Of a stretch of DNA of 64,000 bases, positions 10,994 to 23,700 are shown in pieces. The stretch comes from Turnera subulata (taxonomy: Eukaryota > Streptophyta > Magnoliopsida > Malpighiales > Passifloraceae): NCBI GenBank assembly GCA_028386065.3, contig JAKUCV010007776.1, positions 411,541 to 475,540 on the forward strand, in the 5' to 3' direction. Both the position numbers and the translations under genes were made by a program. The notes under the pieces are model-generated. The model saw only the letters and a program-made list of their open reading frames with translations, was not told the DNA's origin and did not search any database. Numbering within the stretch: position 1 is the stretch's first letter; every line of letters begins with the position of its first letter.

Positions 10994-11419
10994 ATGTTTA
11001 GTGATGTTAAGCTCTTTCTTGTTGTTGCTCTCTTGGCTTGTAACTTGGCCTGCCAGGCCAAGGCAAGGCCCTTGATCTCAAGCACCACCCCCAACCTTAT
11101 GATCAGCCGATTGAAATTAGATGGAGAGACCTCGAATTGCTGGGAATCTTTGAGCCAACTACAAGCATGCACCGGTGAAATCATTGTTTTCTTCCTCAAC
11201 GGAGAGACTCAGCTTGGCCATGGCTGTTGCCAAGCTTTGACCACTATTGGCTTACATTGCTGGCCTAACATGTTGGGTACACTGGGTTTTACCCCCGAAG
11301 AAAGCCAAATACTTGAAGGCTACTGCAAAAAAGCCGAGCATGAGGATGTTTCTACCCCTTCCCTTCCAAAGGGTGTGGTGCCTAACAATTTTGTTTTAGA
11401 GCATAGTTTTGTTCCTTGA
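10994..11419 (+). CDS. EC1-like: EC1-like egg-cell-secreted, prolamin-like cysteine-rich protein
   Basis: A single-exon ORF of 141 residues. The signal peptide (about 1-24) ends near CQAKARP. The mature part has the six-cysteine prolamin-like (ECA1 gametogenesis-related) pattern: NCW, QAC, GCC, HCW and GYC. It contains the EC1 signatures TGEIIVFFLNGETQLGHGCC and GLHCWPNMLGTLGFTPEES. In Arabidopsis, EC1 proteins are stored in egg-cell vesicles, are released on sperm arrival and activate the HAP2/GCS1 fusogen for double fertilisation. Length and lack of introns fit the family. Egg-cell-limited expression is expected from the family but not shown by the sequence. The Helitron lies in its proximal upstream region. 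Confidence 0.93.
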   Translation: MFSDVKLFLVVALLACNLACQAKARPLISSTTPNLMISRLKLDGETSNCWESLSQLQACTGEIIVFFLNGETQLGHGCCQALTTIGLHCWPNMLGTLGFTPEESQILEGYCKKAEHEDVSTPSLPKGVVPNNFVLEHSFVP

Positions 11420-12640
11420 AGAAAATAATTTGTCACACAAGTCACACGAACAATAAGAGTAATAAAATAGTTATGCGGTGAGCTTTTATAATTGTGTTGT
11501 TCATCTAGCTTGATACTTAATTCAACTAGTATTGTTTACATAAACCATTGTTTTACGAGGTTAATTATGTCTGATGTCATGGTGTGTGGTCTGGCTAATT
11601 TTTTTTCCTTGCTTCTTATTAGTCTTCTCCTCCACCAGCAAAATTAGAACCCTTGCAAACATATCTGTTTTATAATTAGAACTTCAATTCCAGTAAGATG
11701 AAATGGAACTGTGTGTGCAATTTTTTGGGGTCAACATTAATTTGGTCTGCAATTAAACACCTGGATCCTTGGCACGTTAATTTATAGCACTTTGTTGCGT
11801 CTCCTTCACTCTCGCCTCAACTTTCAAAAACCAAAGAGTCATAAAAAACCACAAGACACGAGATCCGATTCAGAAAGCTGTGAACAGCAAGGCACAAGAA
11901 CCACTCTAATTTCTCCATTGTTGAAGGAAAAGGCTTGCGAACAGGAATAGCCCTTTCCACAGCTACCACCGACTTTGATTTATCCATTTTTATTTTTTTC
12001 TTACACCCCTAAGGTCAACCCACTTTTTCTAACAGTGTCAGGCCACTTTGGTGCAGTGACATGAAGTTCTTGATTCCACCAAAACTATCCTAGTTCAATT
12101 CAGAGTGTGGGTGGGCGGGTGTAGTGTGGTTGGGTATGGGAATTGTATTGGAATTGAGTAGCATTCAGAGTGTGGGTGGCTGTAGGAATTTGATGAGTAG
12201 TGTGGGTGGGGATGGGAATTGTATTGGAATTGAGTAGCCTTAGGCTTATATATATTAAAAAAAAAAAACGTGAGGCGGAATATCTTTAACTTGCACCAAT
12301 CAAGAATAAAATTTTAAACCACTCACTATGATAAGCTAACAAAAATTGTTGTTCCGAGATTCAATTTAGCATTTATTAAGTAAAGGACGGGACATCAAAT
12401 TGACCTTTTCCAAAATAATATATGAAATAAAAAGCCCAAAAGAAATTTAAAATTTTTGATCACCTGAAGTAAGTAAATAGGTGCAGGATTCTAAGTAAAT
12501 AGGAAAGCTAGATGAGTGGGTAATTAAAAATAACAGTATCAAGGTAATCAAAGACATGATTTTGTTGTTTTTATTTTATTTTTTTATCCTTGTTATTTTT
12601 ATTTAATATCTAGAACTTTGCCCTTCACACTCGGGTGGGT
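11420..12640. other. intergenic; local direct repeat
   Basis: No gene is supported. Positions about 12098-12238 hold a duplicated, G/T-rich segment (ATTCAGAGTGTGGGTGG and GGGAATTGTATTGGAATTGAG, each twice). The remainder is AT-rich with homopolymer runs. Confidence 0.45.
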
Positions 12641-14230
12641 CGCCAAGCAAAAAAAAGTTCAAATATAAAGACTCAATTCTAAACCTACTTGAGTGTAAGT
12701 TTCCTATACGTGATTATGACACTCATACGCACTATATATGCAGCGGAAGCTACGGAAACTTAACCAAGGAACACAAGTGAAGCAAGCAAAACCGTATAAC
12801 AAAATTTCGTACCTGTAGGATTAGGGTCTTTCACCTAATAGCTGGAGGGAATCAGCAAGAGCTAGACAACGGCCTGGCTCCTCTACGGTATCCACACGAA
12901 CCGTGATCAAGGTGGAGTCGTCACATGATCCAACTACCGAGCACTCCCGGGCTGGGTGCTAGCAGCAGAAACCGGGAGCTATGTGTTTGTGGTAATTTTT
13001 TTTTCCTTCTTTCACAAAGAAGAAGAAGGTGGAAGGGGTGTGTTTTTTGGGTCTGCAAAAACGTGCAAGGAGAGAAGGGAGGAGGAGAGTATGATCTGAT
13101 CACCCAACCAAAAATCCCACACCCTCCATAATGCATTAGTGATTAGCCTTAGTGGCCAACACTAGGCCCCAAAGGTAATGACCATCATTACCCTGTCTCC
13201 ACTAATGGACAAGCTGATAACACACCACCATAACACTCATGTCTGGTCAATGATTCAATTAATTATTGATCCAAAAACGACCCTAGTTCAACCATGGTCC
13301 AACCACGGTTCAACCAACTGCTCGAATCAACGGTTCTATGTGTGTGACCCTGTAGGCACTTGTAACATCCGGCAATAATCGTAAAATCTCATTTTACAAT
13401 TATAAACAAAGAGCGGCGTCTAGCAACACATCATTGCTACCCGAACGACAAGATCAGTACTGATTCTTTATGCCTCGGAACATGTCGTCGTCCTTTCGTC
13501 CCATTATCAAGATCAAACACGAGACATGGAATATGCCAATCTCGTATATGTTTAATCTATGTTTCTTGATCCCCGAGTTAACTGTATAAAACGGATACCC
13601 GTGATATCACCATATCACCTAAACCGAGCATGGCCATGCATTTAACAGTCCAACTCTATCAAGAAACCATATGATAATATACCCGTTATATGGGCCGAAC
13701 GAATCCCGTCTTGATCAATCAAAACCCACTACATACTCGTCATGTACCCAATGATTACCCTTATGTCCACCTAGTTACGGGTGACTAGGAATAATATCAA
13801 AGCACATGATTCATATGTTGGATACCTTGACGATCTCAGGTCAAAGGACAATACATCTATAAGGAACACTAATGACATACATATAACGTTCCATGTAGTG
13901 TTCTTATGTGGGTCGGTCCGGTTCACAAGTTCTCTAACTTGTACCCGTATGTAGAATTCATATCACATACAAAATCTCAACATACGCTAGTCTTAATTTA
14001 TTATTACAACCCATCCATAATAATAACCGACTAGGGACATTTAAGAATATATCAAATATAAACTAGGGTTATAAATATGTGCAAGCAATTATCTCATAAT
14101 CATATTTATTGGAATAACCTCAATATATATACATGACTACAATCATCTGGCTTTTGGCCATATAACTAACATTGAGGAAATCAAATTATTTACTACATAA
14201 ATTAACATTTTTAATTAAAAACATTAAGCT
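12640..14230 (-). repeat. repeat-like non-coding block, possibly an LTR-retrotransposon remnant
   Basis: About 1.6 kb with no coding potential. Base composition differs from the surroundings, and there is a transcript-like minus-strand stretch (complement of about 12720-13130). That stretch contains C/T-rich leader DNA, splice-like acceptors and CTTCCGCTGCATATATAGTG. The style resembles long LTRs of plant retrotransposons read on the minus strand. Clear TG...CA ends, a TSD, a PBS or pol pieces were not found, so the class is only a suggestion. Confidence 0.3.
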
Positions 14231-14333
14231 TCTAATATAATGAAATGAAAACAGAATATATGAAATCAAAATTAGTTGTTTAATCACACAACTTGATCAG
14301 TGGAAAAAAAAATAAAAATCTAGAGATTGGTGC

Positions 14334-14339
14334 CACGTG
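14334..14339 (+). promoter_or_regulatory. G-box / ABRE-type motif upstream of COR413
   Basis: GCCACGTGC has the CACGTG core about 330 bp before the COR413 start codon. bZIP (ABF) and bHLH factors bind this core; a role here is inference. Confidence 0.5.
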
Positions 14340-14454
14340 CAACCACCGGCAACCGCCACATGCAATTGCTTTTTAGGATTAGGCGTTTATCGGGGAAAAC
14401 CCGTTGTTGAAAGGATCTACATTGCTTTCCCAGAACAGAAAAGAACCCATCCTA

Positions 14455-14460
14455 ACCGAC
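14455..14460 (+). promoter_or_regulatory. CRT/DRE motif upstream of COR413
   Basis: ACCGAC, the core bound by CBF/DREB factors in cold- and drought-induced genes, lies about 95 bp before the TATA box. It fits a cold-regulated product. Confidence 0.5.
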
Positions 14461-14552
14461 CACTTGTAGTTTTAGTAGTAAAACTTGCAAACAAACTAAA
14501 CTCCAAAACAGAAAGCAAAAGACAGAAACACACTCACTCTGTCTTCCTCCCT

Positions 14553-14560
14553 CTATAAAA
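14553..14560 (+). promoter_or_regulatory. TATA box of COR413
   Basis: CTATAAAA, preceded by CTTCCTCC and about 110 bp before the start codon. An A-rich leader follows, ending GAAAGAAATGG at the start. Confidence 0.6.
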
Positions 14561-14667
14561 TCAATCACTACTTAACACACCACCGAAAGGAGTGAAAGCG
14601 GATCCAAAAACTCCAAACCGAAACACAACAAAAGGAAACAGCACAACACAGAGAAAGAGAGAAAGAA

Positions 14668-15875
14668 ATGGCAAGTAGTTTAATGTCATCACTACTAACA
14701 CCACCACCTCTATCACTACTCCACAATAACAATACCAAGAAGAAGCAGCAGCAGCTTCTGTCTCTACAGAATCAAAAGCCTCGCCGCCACCATTCAAATC
14801 ATCTCTTGGTTTCTTGCTTCTCAAAATCTCCATCCTTCAATCCTCTACCTCTCAGGTGACCGAGTCACAGTTTTAGTCCTATTATAAACTGTACTTTTGT
14901 GTACACTTCTACTTACTTGGGCCAGACTTGACAGATATTCTTCGTTTGAGAGGAAGAGCAATCATGATTTTACGACGGCGGTGGAAACGAGAGTAGGCAG
15001 CGGCAAAAGAGCTTCAAGCGTCGTTTGCCACGCCGGGGGCGCGTTGACTAGTCCTCATAATCTCCAATGGATATCGGCCATCGCTGCTTTGTAAGACCGA
15101 CAAACTAAGCAGTACAATTGGTTTTCTCTTAATATATGTTTTAATGCGAAAGTGAGTGATGATTCTCAACAATATATATTGTCAGGGTTTTGATGATAGT
15201 GAGGGGCACACCAATCAACAAGGCCTTTCTTGCTCCGTTGTTCGCTCTGCAAGCACCGTCAAATGTGATTTCTTGGATTAAGTAAGCTCCTTTTTCCTGT
15301 TATTTTTCTCTTTCTGGGAAATGGAACTGTAAGTTGTTTGTTTTCTTTCTTGATCGGGGACTTATCCAAGTGATGGGTTTGTAGGGGTGAGTATGGAATG
15401 TGGACGGCATTCTTGGCCCTTCTAGTCCGCTTGTTCTTCTTTATCCCTGGTGGGTTCTGTTGTTACTAAACATCTCAATATCAATTCAATCCTTAAGATT
15501 CATTCCTTCCAGCTTATAATGTCGGATATATTGTTGGTTCTTAGGTGAGCTGGAGTTGCCGTTTATGGCATTGCTCTTGGTAATTGTAGCTCCACATCAA
15601 GTTATGCGCCTAAGGTTAGTGTACTACATTGTGTCTGACGAGAGATTTTGGTTTCTTTCTTATTAGCTAAAACTCTTCTCTGTTCCTTCCTGGTGTTTTG
15701 GACTCACAGGGGAAAACAAGAAGGGGCTATCATTTCCCTGTTTATTGTAGGCTTTCTGGGTTTCCAGCATCTTTCAGGGACAGGAAGCTTGCAGAGGTCG
15801 TTTGATCAAGGTCCACTTGTTGCTACCTTAGCCATCTTTGGTCTCGCAGTCGTCTCCTGCCTGCTCTTGATATAA
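14668..15875 (+). CDS. COR413IM: COR413-type cold-regulated chloroplast inner-membrane protein
   Basis: Six exons: 14668-14855, 14935-15090, 15186-15281, 15385-15449, 15545-15614 and 15710-15875, with all phases consistent. They encode 246 residues. Residues 1 to about 75 are Ser/Arg/Gln-rich, with few acids, as in a chloroplast transit peptide. The COR413 core follows: LQWISAIAALVLMIVRGTPI, KAFLAPLFALQAPSNVISWI, EYGMWTAFLALLVRLFFFIP, GELELPFMALLLVIVAPHQV and a last pair of hydrophobic segments ending CLLLI. In Arabidopsis COR413IM1/2 are integral inner-envelope proteins induced by cold that support freezing tolerance; their exact activity is unknown. Upstream G-box and DRE motifs agree with cold/ABA control. 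Length is close to the Arabidopsis proteins. Confidence 0.93.
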
Positions 15876-16973
15876 ATTTTGCCTGCATTGTATTGTCTCC
15901 TTGCCTCTGGGATCTCCGTAAATTGTGGAACTCTTGTAAAAAGGGTGATAGAATAGGAAAATAATCATCATTCCTGTTTCTTTATTCCCCTGATGGGCAT
16001 GAGTTCTCACTTGTAAGTGATAACAATAAAATTTTCTGGATGTTCATTCCTCATTATTCTATAAACAGCTGTTGTTTCAACATTCTATTGCCTCCACTGT
16101 TTTAACTTCATCTTGCTATTTTTGTCCTCCTTTTCCTAGCGCAAAAGCTCATTTCTCTATCCTTCACATTCATTATGGATGAAATTCATTTTTCTTGCAC
16201 TCATCCTCAGAGGCAATGCTTTTTGAGTGGTATATAGTGTGTGCTTACTGTAAATTGTGCGGTTTTGTGATGTTAAGTACCATGTTGTTCATTTTCCAGT
16301 TTAGTAGCTGTATATTTTACAGAAATGGGGTAGGTTATTGTACACAACTGGCCGCTGTCATTGTGAATCTAGTTTTTATAAGGTTTGAATCTTTTGTCCT
16401 GCTTGAGAGGCATAGCATTTCAATTTTGCTGTGGAAGAAATAAAGAATGAAGTAATTCTGTAATGCGAATGAATTATAATCTTCTGATATTTGTTTTGTT
16501 TCTTATTGTAGTAAACACCTATTCCGCTCTAGCCAATATCATTTTCTTTGGTAGGGATATTAATGTTCTACTAGTAAAAAATTCTTGTAACTCATGTGAA
16601 TTGCATTCATTAAATAATACATGCTCTAAATGAGATGAAGTACACCTCTCTTCACTGCAAAAAGATCCTAAACCCATCTGAGCTTGTCTAATTCTTTATT
16701 ATAAAATGAAGAGAAAGTAACTAATTTGGTGTGCCTAGTAGAAGAGGCTAATTAAGATATTCTATGCGCTTCTTTCCTTTTCTTCTGAGCTACAGTAATC
16801 CACTTTATGCATACGTAGAAGTACAGAGACTATAAAGGTTCATGGATAAGAAGGCCTTGGGAGAACATCTGGTTGTCGATTGTATTGACTGTGTAGACCG
16901 TCATGAAATTTGGTAGCAAAGCAAGGAATTTGCCATCTTACTGAGAGGAAATAATCTGTATTTCTGTATATGC

Positions 16974-18909
16974 TTAAAGCTGATTTGCTGTGATAAGTGG
17001 CCATACTATGCCAGCTGCAGCAAACAGGAGAACTAAACCACATGAAACAGAGGTAGCAGAGCTGGGCTGTCCTGTCGGTTCAGGCACACCAAAAACTGTT
17101 CCAGGTGGTGTCATTGTTGTTGGAGTCATCGTAGTTGGAGTCATCGTAGTTGGGCTTGTTATCATTGGTGGTGTTGGGTTAACTGGTGGACTTATGCTGC
17201 ACATGCAGAAGAAGGAATCAGTTGATTTTATTATTATTTCCAACAAGGAGGCTGTTGGAGAAGGATGTAAAAAGGGTTACCTTGGTGTTGATGTGGGTGA
17301 AGCATAGTGACAATTACCATTGCCTGCAATAAAGCGATAGAATAGATTAGGAAACGGGATGTTAAGAGTTCTCAAGAAAAGAATTACTTCTTTAAGTTAA
17401 AAGTGTCAGGAAAGAACAAAACTCTGAATTGCTTAAAAGGAGGTATATGTCTTCAAGCACATGGCTTACTTGGATCTGTGGTGGTAAGTTGTGCAGTTCC
17501 ACCAAAAACGCAGCTGGTCGGATTCGGGTTCTTCTGGTAGTAGCTGTTGAAGGCATAAGAAGCATGGTCACGCATAGTGTTTGGTTCATAACAACTTGCA
17601 CCTGGCTGAATTGCAGAGCAGTCTGCACCACCATAGCCGCATGCATAGTCTAGAGCTACTTGTAATGCAGTTTGTGAAGCAGTAGGACTTGCAATGCACC
17701 ATGAACCTCCTGAAGAGGTTGGAGTTGTGGTAGCTGGTGGATTTGTGGTGATTGGAGGTGTTGTTACTGGTGGATTTGTAGTCACTGGTGGTAGTGTTGT
17801 CCCTCCAATTGGTGCTGGAGGAGATTCTCCAAATGGCGCTGATGGAGGGTCCATGGGAGTCACGGTAGGTATTGTGCCTGGAGTTGCGGGATTAATAATG
17901 GGAGCTGTATCTAGTTGGGTGGTAGACACTGGATATGAGAACAACATCTGGTTTTTCTGGTTGCCTACGAGATTACTCCCCTCCATGGCTGGTAATGGTG
18001 TTTTTGCAACTGTTGCACCTGAAGAAATGAAAAGGTAGAATTAGTTATTCTTTCCATGTTATATGTAAAGGCTTATAGTTTTTCAGGTTGATTTCATGAA
18101 AATATAGCTAAAACCTGAACTTTCACAAACACCCTAAAAGCGGAAATTCCATAAATAAGATTAGAGAACCTGAAGGAAAGCCAATTGGTTTGGCTTTGTT
18201 AGTTTATCTGATACGTTAATTTCTTTTATTTTTTTTTTCCAATTCCTTGTTTGGACATCTTCCCTCCAAATTGCTAAGAACAGAAGAACCAGAGAACGAA
18301 CCAAAGAGTATGAAGACTTTGGATGAAGAGGATAGATATGTCTCAAAAACTAGATTCGGATTAAACACAGATTCACTCTTTCATGTACGTTCTAACAAGC
18401 TAGGAGATGACATGAGGAATAATTCAGAATACAATTTGCCATTAGTTCTACCTGAAATTTGAGTTTCATAAAGCGCAGGCAATAAGCTAGGAAAGATAGC
18501 CGCTGGTTAAGAGAGTATCGGTCACATTATCTAGGACTTAAGCAAAATTTAGTTGGTCGACAATGAAAATGCACAGGGACAAAATATTTAAATCACTTGA
18601 TTAAATCTATCACTGCCAGGTGTTTTTAATCACAAACAAGATATAGGAGTTGTGTCACTGAGTTAATGGAATATGTACGTGTGCATACTTCACATCAATG
18701 TGAGGAAATGACTTCATCTTGTATCAGATAGAGGGTTAGATGCGCAGAACAATATCCATTGAAGGAAAATTTGCAAGTCTGAGACGAGTTTGTATGTTTC
18801 GCCACATATATATGCACTGCAAACCATAACTTCTGAAGACGGCATGGCAATTACCTGAACTTAGTAGACACGAGAGGAAAATAGTGAAATATGCAAATGC
18901 CGAAGCCAT
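16974..18909 (-). CDS. X8-domain, GPI-anchor-type callose-binding protein (PDCB-like)
   Basis: Four exons on the minus strand: 18909-18855, 18018-17470, 17323-17281 and 17196-16974, 289 residues in all. Order: signal peptide (MASAFAYFTIFLSCLLSSG), a Pro/Thr-rich region (about 55-120, with TTNPPVTTPPITTNPPATT), an X8/CBM43 domain (about 125-207), a Thr/Pro linker with MTPTT repeats, and a hydrophobic C-terminus that fits a GPI signal (about 266-289). In the X8 domain WCIASPT, ALDYACGYGGADCSAIQPGA, CYEPNT..HASYAFNSYYQ and SCVFGG are all present with the family's cysteines. X8 domains bind beta-1,3-glucan. Arabidopsis PDCB proteins sit at plasmodesmal necks and promote callose deposition. No GH17 catalytic domain is attached. 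The tiny third exon is typical of this family. Confidence 0.9.
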
Positions 18910-20188
18910 GTCCCCGGTCAGCTTCTACAACTTCTTGTATTTGGATATTCTTGTCAGTTAATGACAATAAGAGGGAAGCAAAGAGAAGGACCGATGGTGT
19001 TCTTGCAGAGAAGAGTTTATATATCATCCTAGAATATGTTTATATAAATAAAACAGGGAGAATCAAAGCTTCCTTGAGTCCTAGTGAAGACAGAAAGAGG
19101 GAAGGAAGAATATCAGAAAACTTGAGAAAGGAGGCATTGGGTAGTTAAATTTTGCAAGCAAGGGAAGGTGCCGCAAAGAGGAAAAAAGTGTTCGAAGAGG
19201 GAAAGCTAAAAGGGTGATCTGTTGGGAATTTAAATCTGAATGTTTGGGATGTTATAAATACATAACTAATGTGATAGTGACATGGTAGCGTTTTCCTTTC
19301 ATCTTTTCTGTTCCTCTTTCTACTGTTCTATGAGAGACTAAATGAAAAGATAAAGGTGCCTAGTGAGATTTTTTATGTTACGCTTCTGCTCGCAGTAACA
19401 AACGTAAGATTGCTCCAGATGTTTGTCGATTGAGGAGGTTGTGTCAACTTTTTTGTTCAAGAGCTTTTTGCTATGTGCAACGAGCCAGCCAGGAGATTAT
19501 GATTCCTTGTATAAGGAAGACGTTAAAGTTTAGGAATCTAACTTAATTTTTTAGAATGAACTTTTCGAAGGCTTACTCCTTGTTAGGGATTGGTGATCGA
19601 ATCTTCCTACCGTCGTAGGCCATAGGCATTAACCTGAGGGAAAGCTTAGTTGCTGCATCGCTATTCCATTTCTATTTGTTTTTTTTTTTTGGGTACATAT
19701 TTCTATTTGTTTATTTATAGTACAGATGTGAACAACTGCAAAAGGAGAAATAAGAATACGAATTTGGAAACTATCTGCTTTTGCCTGGCATTCTCTAATA
19801 GTTGCTTTCATGCTTAAGCTTTGGGTTTCACTTCACATCTGATAGTGACTGACAACAAGGAACGTTTTCTCTCGTTTTTCTATTTCCATTATACTGGGAT
19901 TTACAGGCTCTATTGGCTACTACCTCCACGACAATAGAATAAATGGTCGTGCTTTTGCAACCGCGTCGCACACAACCGGCTAAAACATTTGCCAACCATA
20001 GACAATGAGATGGTAAACGGCAAGAGGCAAGCGGTTTTGCTAATTATATCGCAGTCCAGTTTTAGTCACCGACACCTTGCGACCACCATGCACCTATGCT
20101 TCACATACCATTCGTTTCACTTAGCTCTGATCCAACAAGCATATTATCATTAGTCATACAATTGCCATCAAAAGTAGTTATTGTCGGT
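18910..20188. other. intergenic between the X8 gene and the protease gene
   Basis: No gene is supported. The A/G-rich stretch around 18900-19200 lies just upstream of the X8 gene and may be its leader/promoter. Positions 19860-20180 look like diverged repetitive DNA. Confidence 0.4.
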
Positions 20189-20281
20189 CATTTGTGGTTC
20201 TATGATAATATTTGCCCCGCAATCACCATCACAACAAATGTTATTGCGGGGCAAATATTATCATAGAACCTAATTACAAAT
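20189..20281. repeat. hairpin-forming inverted repeat (MITE or small-RNA-like)
   Basis: Arms 20196-20223 and 20243-20270 are perfect 28-bp reverse complements (GGTTCTATGATAATATTTGC continuing into CCCGCAAT) with a 19-nt loop. Pairing resumes (ATTTGT with ACAAAT) beyond a small bulge. No TSD was recognised. Confidence 0.7.
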
Positions 20282-20775
20282 CTATGAGGACTCAAGAAAT
20301 CCCACATTCCTGAACATTTATGTAACCGAAAAGTTTACCATCCAAGCTCACTGTACACCAGAGAAAAATTAATCTTTCTTCTATACAGTTCAAAATTGAT
20401 CTCTTTGCAATGTCTCAAAGGTTGATCTCGTGAACTGTGGAGTCTTCTGGTTCTCCTCCTTTCCCCAGTAGAAATGCAAAGAAAGCTGTGGGTTTTGTTT
20501 CTTCTGTCTTTGTATCGCATGACTGGCATCCAGTATCAATGGAATTTTTGTCCAAAAATACAACCACCATCAATCAATCCAATCTAATTTGTTGTATGAA
20601 ACTTGCAATTGAATGTTTTCAGAAGTAAACGTCTTTGCGCCCATGGCAGGTTCTTTTGTTGCACATTAGATGCTTTTTATCAGCCATATGTCAACAAACA
20701 GTGGAAGAACCACTAGGGACTGACAGCATCATGCATGCGTGATTACAGAGGAGAAACAAAGTTCAGATCTGACAT

Positions 20776-23700
20776 TTATCCTTGCCGATTCATACTGCAC
20801 TGTGATAGATGCCGAGTGACATCACTCCAAGCTGCATATTGAGTTTTTTTTTGAGATCATAAAACAATCACCATTTAACTGCCACGAGGAAATAAGAAAG
20901 AAGTATCACTATGGCAATGACTTTTACCTGGAAAAGATTGGTAATCAGGCTCTATCCCATTGCCATTTATGTCCATGTGTTTTGGTGTGACATACTTTCC
21001 AACCGTGACAACGATTCCAGACCCATCATGCAGTTCAAAGACTGATTGAATTAAACCCTGGATAACATATTTCATGGAGCATCACTAACTGTCACCCCAG
21101 TAATTGAATTTATCATTGTCATAGCAAACCAAAACTCAAAATTTTGAATTCTATTTTCATCATCTCAAGAATGAAGGTTTAGACATTGAATTTCAACCGT
21201 GACAACGATTCCAGACCCATCATGCAGTTCAAAGACTGATTGAATTAAACCCTGGATAACATATTTCATGGAGCATCACTAACTGTCACCCCAATAATTG
21301 CATTTATCATTGTCATAGCAAACCAAAACTCAAAATTTTGAATTCTATTTTCATCATCTCAAGAATGAAGGTTTAGACATTGAATTTCACACTTTCAAAA
21401 GCTAATTAAAAAGTAATTGTCAATTCCAACTCTCTAAACTACTGTTAGCAAGAAATTTGCCACTTGGGACAAAATAACATGAAAGAAAATTTAACAAAGA
21501 AAATGAGAGTATATAAAGAATTTTCTTGTCCAGAAAAAAGGCCCATCCATAAATACCATCCACATAAGAATAAATGAGAGAATTTTTTTGATGACCTTTA
21601 GTTTTCCACAATGTTATACATTACAGAACCAAAAAGATATCCAAACTGAAAATCACTGTCACAATGAGCTAACCTTGCCAAAAGTCCTTTCCCCTACAAG
21701 GACTGCCTTACAATTATCATGAAGTGCAGAGGCAACCTGGAAAGAGAATCTCAATTATTTGGCGCAGCCATGAAAGCTAACTATTGACATCTTCGGTTAA
21801 AAGTGACTTACAATTTCACTGGCGCTGGCAGTTTTGCTGTTCACCAAAACCTGCATTGTAAATGAGTCAGGGAACAAATTACATGTTCATACGAACGGGG
21901 AAGCCAGGAAGCACAGTTTGGAGACAGTGATAAATTGGCATTTAAGCAGCTATTCCTCATACAAACAAGCAGAACTAAAAGTTGCACGCATGCTATCAAG
22001 AATGGCCATTGAACCCTTGTATTCTTTCAAAGTACAAGAACACCAACATACTACTGAAAATAAACGGTAAGCCTTTGCCTTGTTTCCCCATTTTGATGAT
22101 GATAAGATAGGAAGTTTATTCCAGCAGGGAACTATATCCAACCTCTCTCGTACAATCAATAACTCAGTCCCATTTAATGTATTTAAAACAGATGTTTTCG
22201 CAAATGCCAAATGTGAGGCCAATATGGAGATGAAATAATCACACTTTTGTAAGCATTGTCTTTTAACATTCAAGAAGCAAGGTTCAATTACTCTAAGGAT
22301 TTACATAGCCAGCATCATCTATTACCCACCTACAAAACAAGAAAGTAGACCCTCATAGGCTCTGAATATTACAGAACCAGTTTATAGTTCACAACTATGA
22401 AATTGCTTTGGGCATATTAAGTACCAAACAACAGTATGACAGGATTTATGCATTGGTAAGGCAACAAATAAGTCAAACGTTAAACAAAAAACAAAATTAG
22501 TGATTGAGAAAGTGGAACACCAAAAGTTCAATCAACTTATGAAATTGTATAGTTCTGAGACTGCATACTACGCCAAAATAATAATAACAATAATAATAAA
22601 GAGGGTACATACTATGAGAGGAGCCTGAACCAATGGTGCAGCATCTGAAACAATAGTGTTTTGATACTGGGAATCCCTCCCTACAGTGTAAGTCACCTGT
22701 CCATATAGATTATCATTAAAAACACAATTAATTTCTCTGATCAATCTCATAATTTCTAGCAGCCAATCCCATTCACTAACATATGAGCATAATCTAATCC
22801 ATGAGTTCTCAACAATCTGATCCAAAACTTGGGGCTTCCAGCTGAGAGTTAAATAAACCTAGGAATGAGAGGGTGTCTTCTAGAACATACAGGGACTGTA
22901 GTAAGATGTCTCATGATAATCCAGCAGCAAATAAGTTATGGGTTGTTTGGCAAACTGTCATGCTACTTCAGTTCTGAACAATATAGGGATATTCAGTTAT
23001 TTCTTTTATAACTAAATTCATAGGTGGATTGATGTATTTTGATGACTTGTACAGCCATGATCAATGCTTTCTGGATTTTCAAATTTTAGCAATCTCTCTG
23101 TACAAACTAATTTTCAGAATATGTATCCTGAAGATATTAATCATTTGTTTCCCTCCCTTCAATCTTTCTACAATGTTGTTCGCATAAACTCTCCGCAAAA
23201 CCAGATCAAAAAGAAAAGCCATTGAAGTTGAAATGATATGTTAACTTTACTTTTATCCCAAATAGTACCATGTCATGTCCCTACTAATCACTAATCCTAG
23301 ACAATCAACCATCTTTGCACTAGAAGATTTGTAGAACTCTCCAACAAATGAATCTCTAATAACCAAAACTCATCCTCATCAAACCCTTTTGGGGCTGGTT
23401 CAGCCATTTTAACATTTAATAGTTATCATAAGCAAAAGACAATGACCAAAGACCAACATTGACTGAAGCCTTTAAAAAAATAGAAACCATCTGGCAAGAG
23501 AAGTCTATGAGAACACACACTACTTCAACAGACTTGGGTCTGTACTCTAGATTAACATCTTATCATAACAGAATTCTTGTTGTGATGCCACCTTGCTCAA
23601 TAAGCCAGGAGGTAGTACCCTCTCTTTCACTTACGAAGGGAAAACTAGCTATACAGTTGATGAAATCAGTCTAAATATATCACAAGCCTCAATACGCTAA

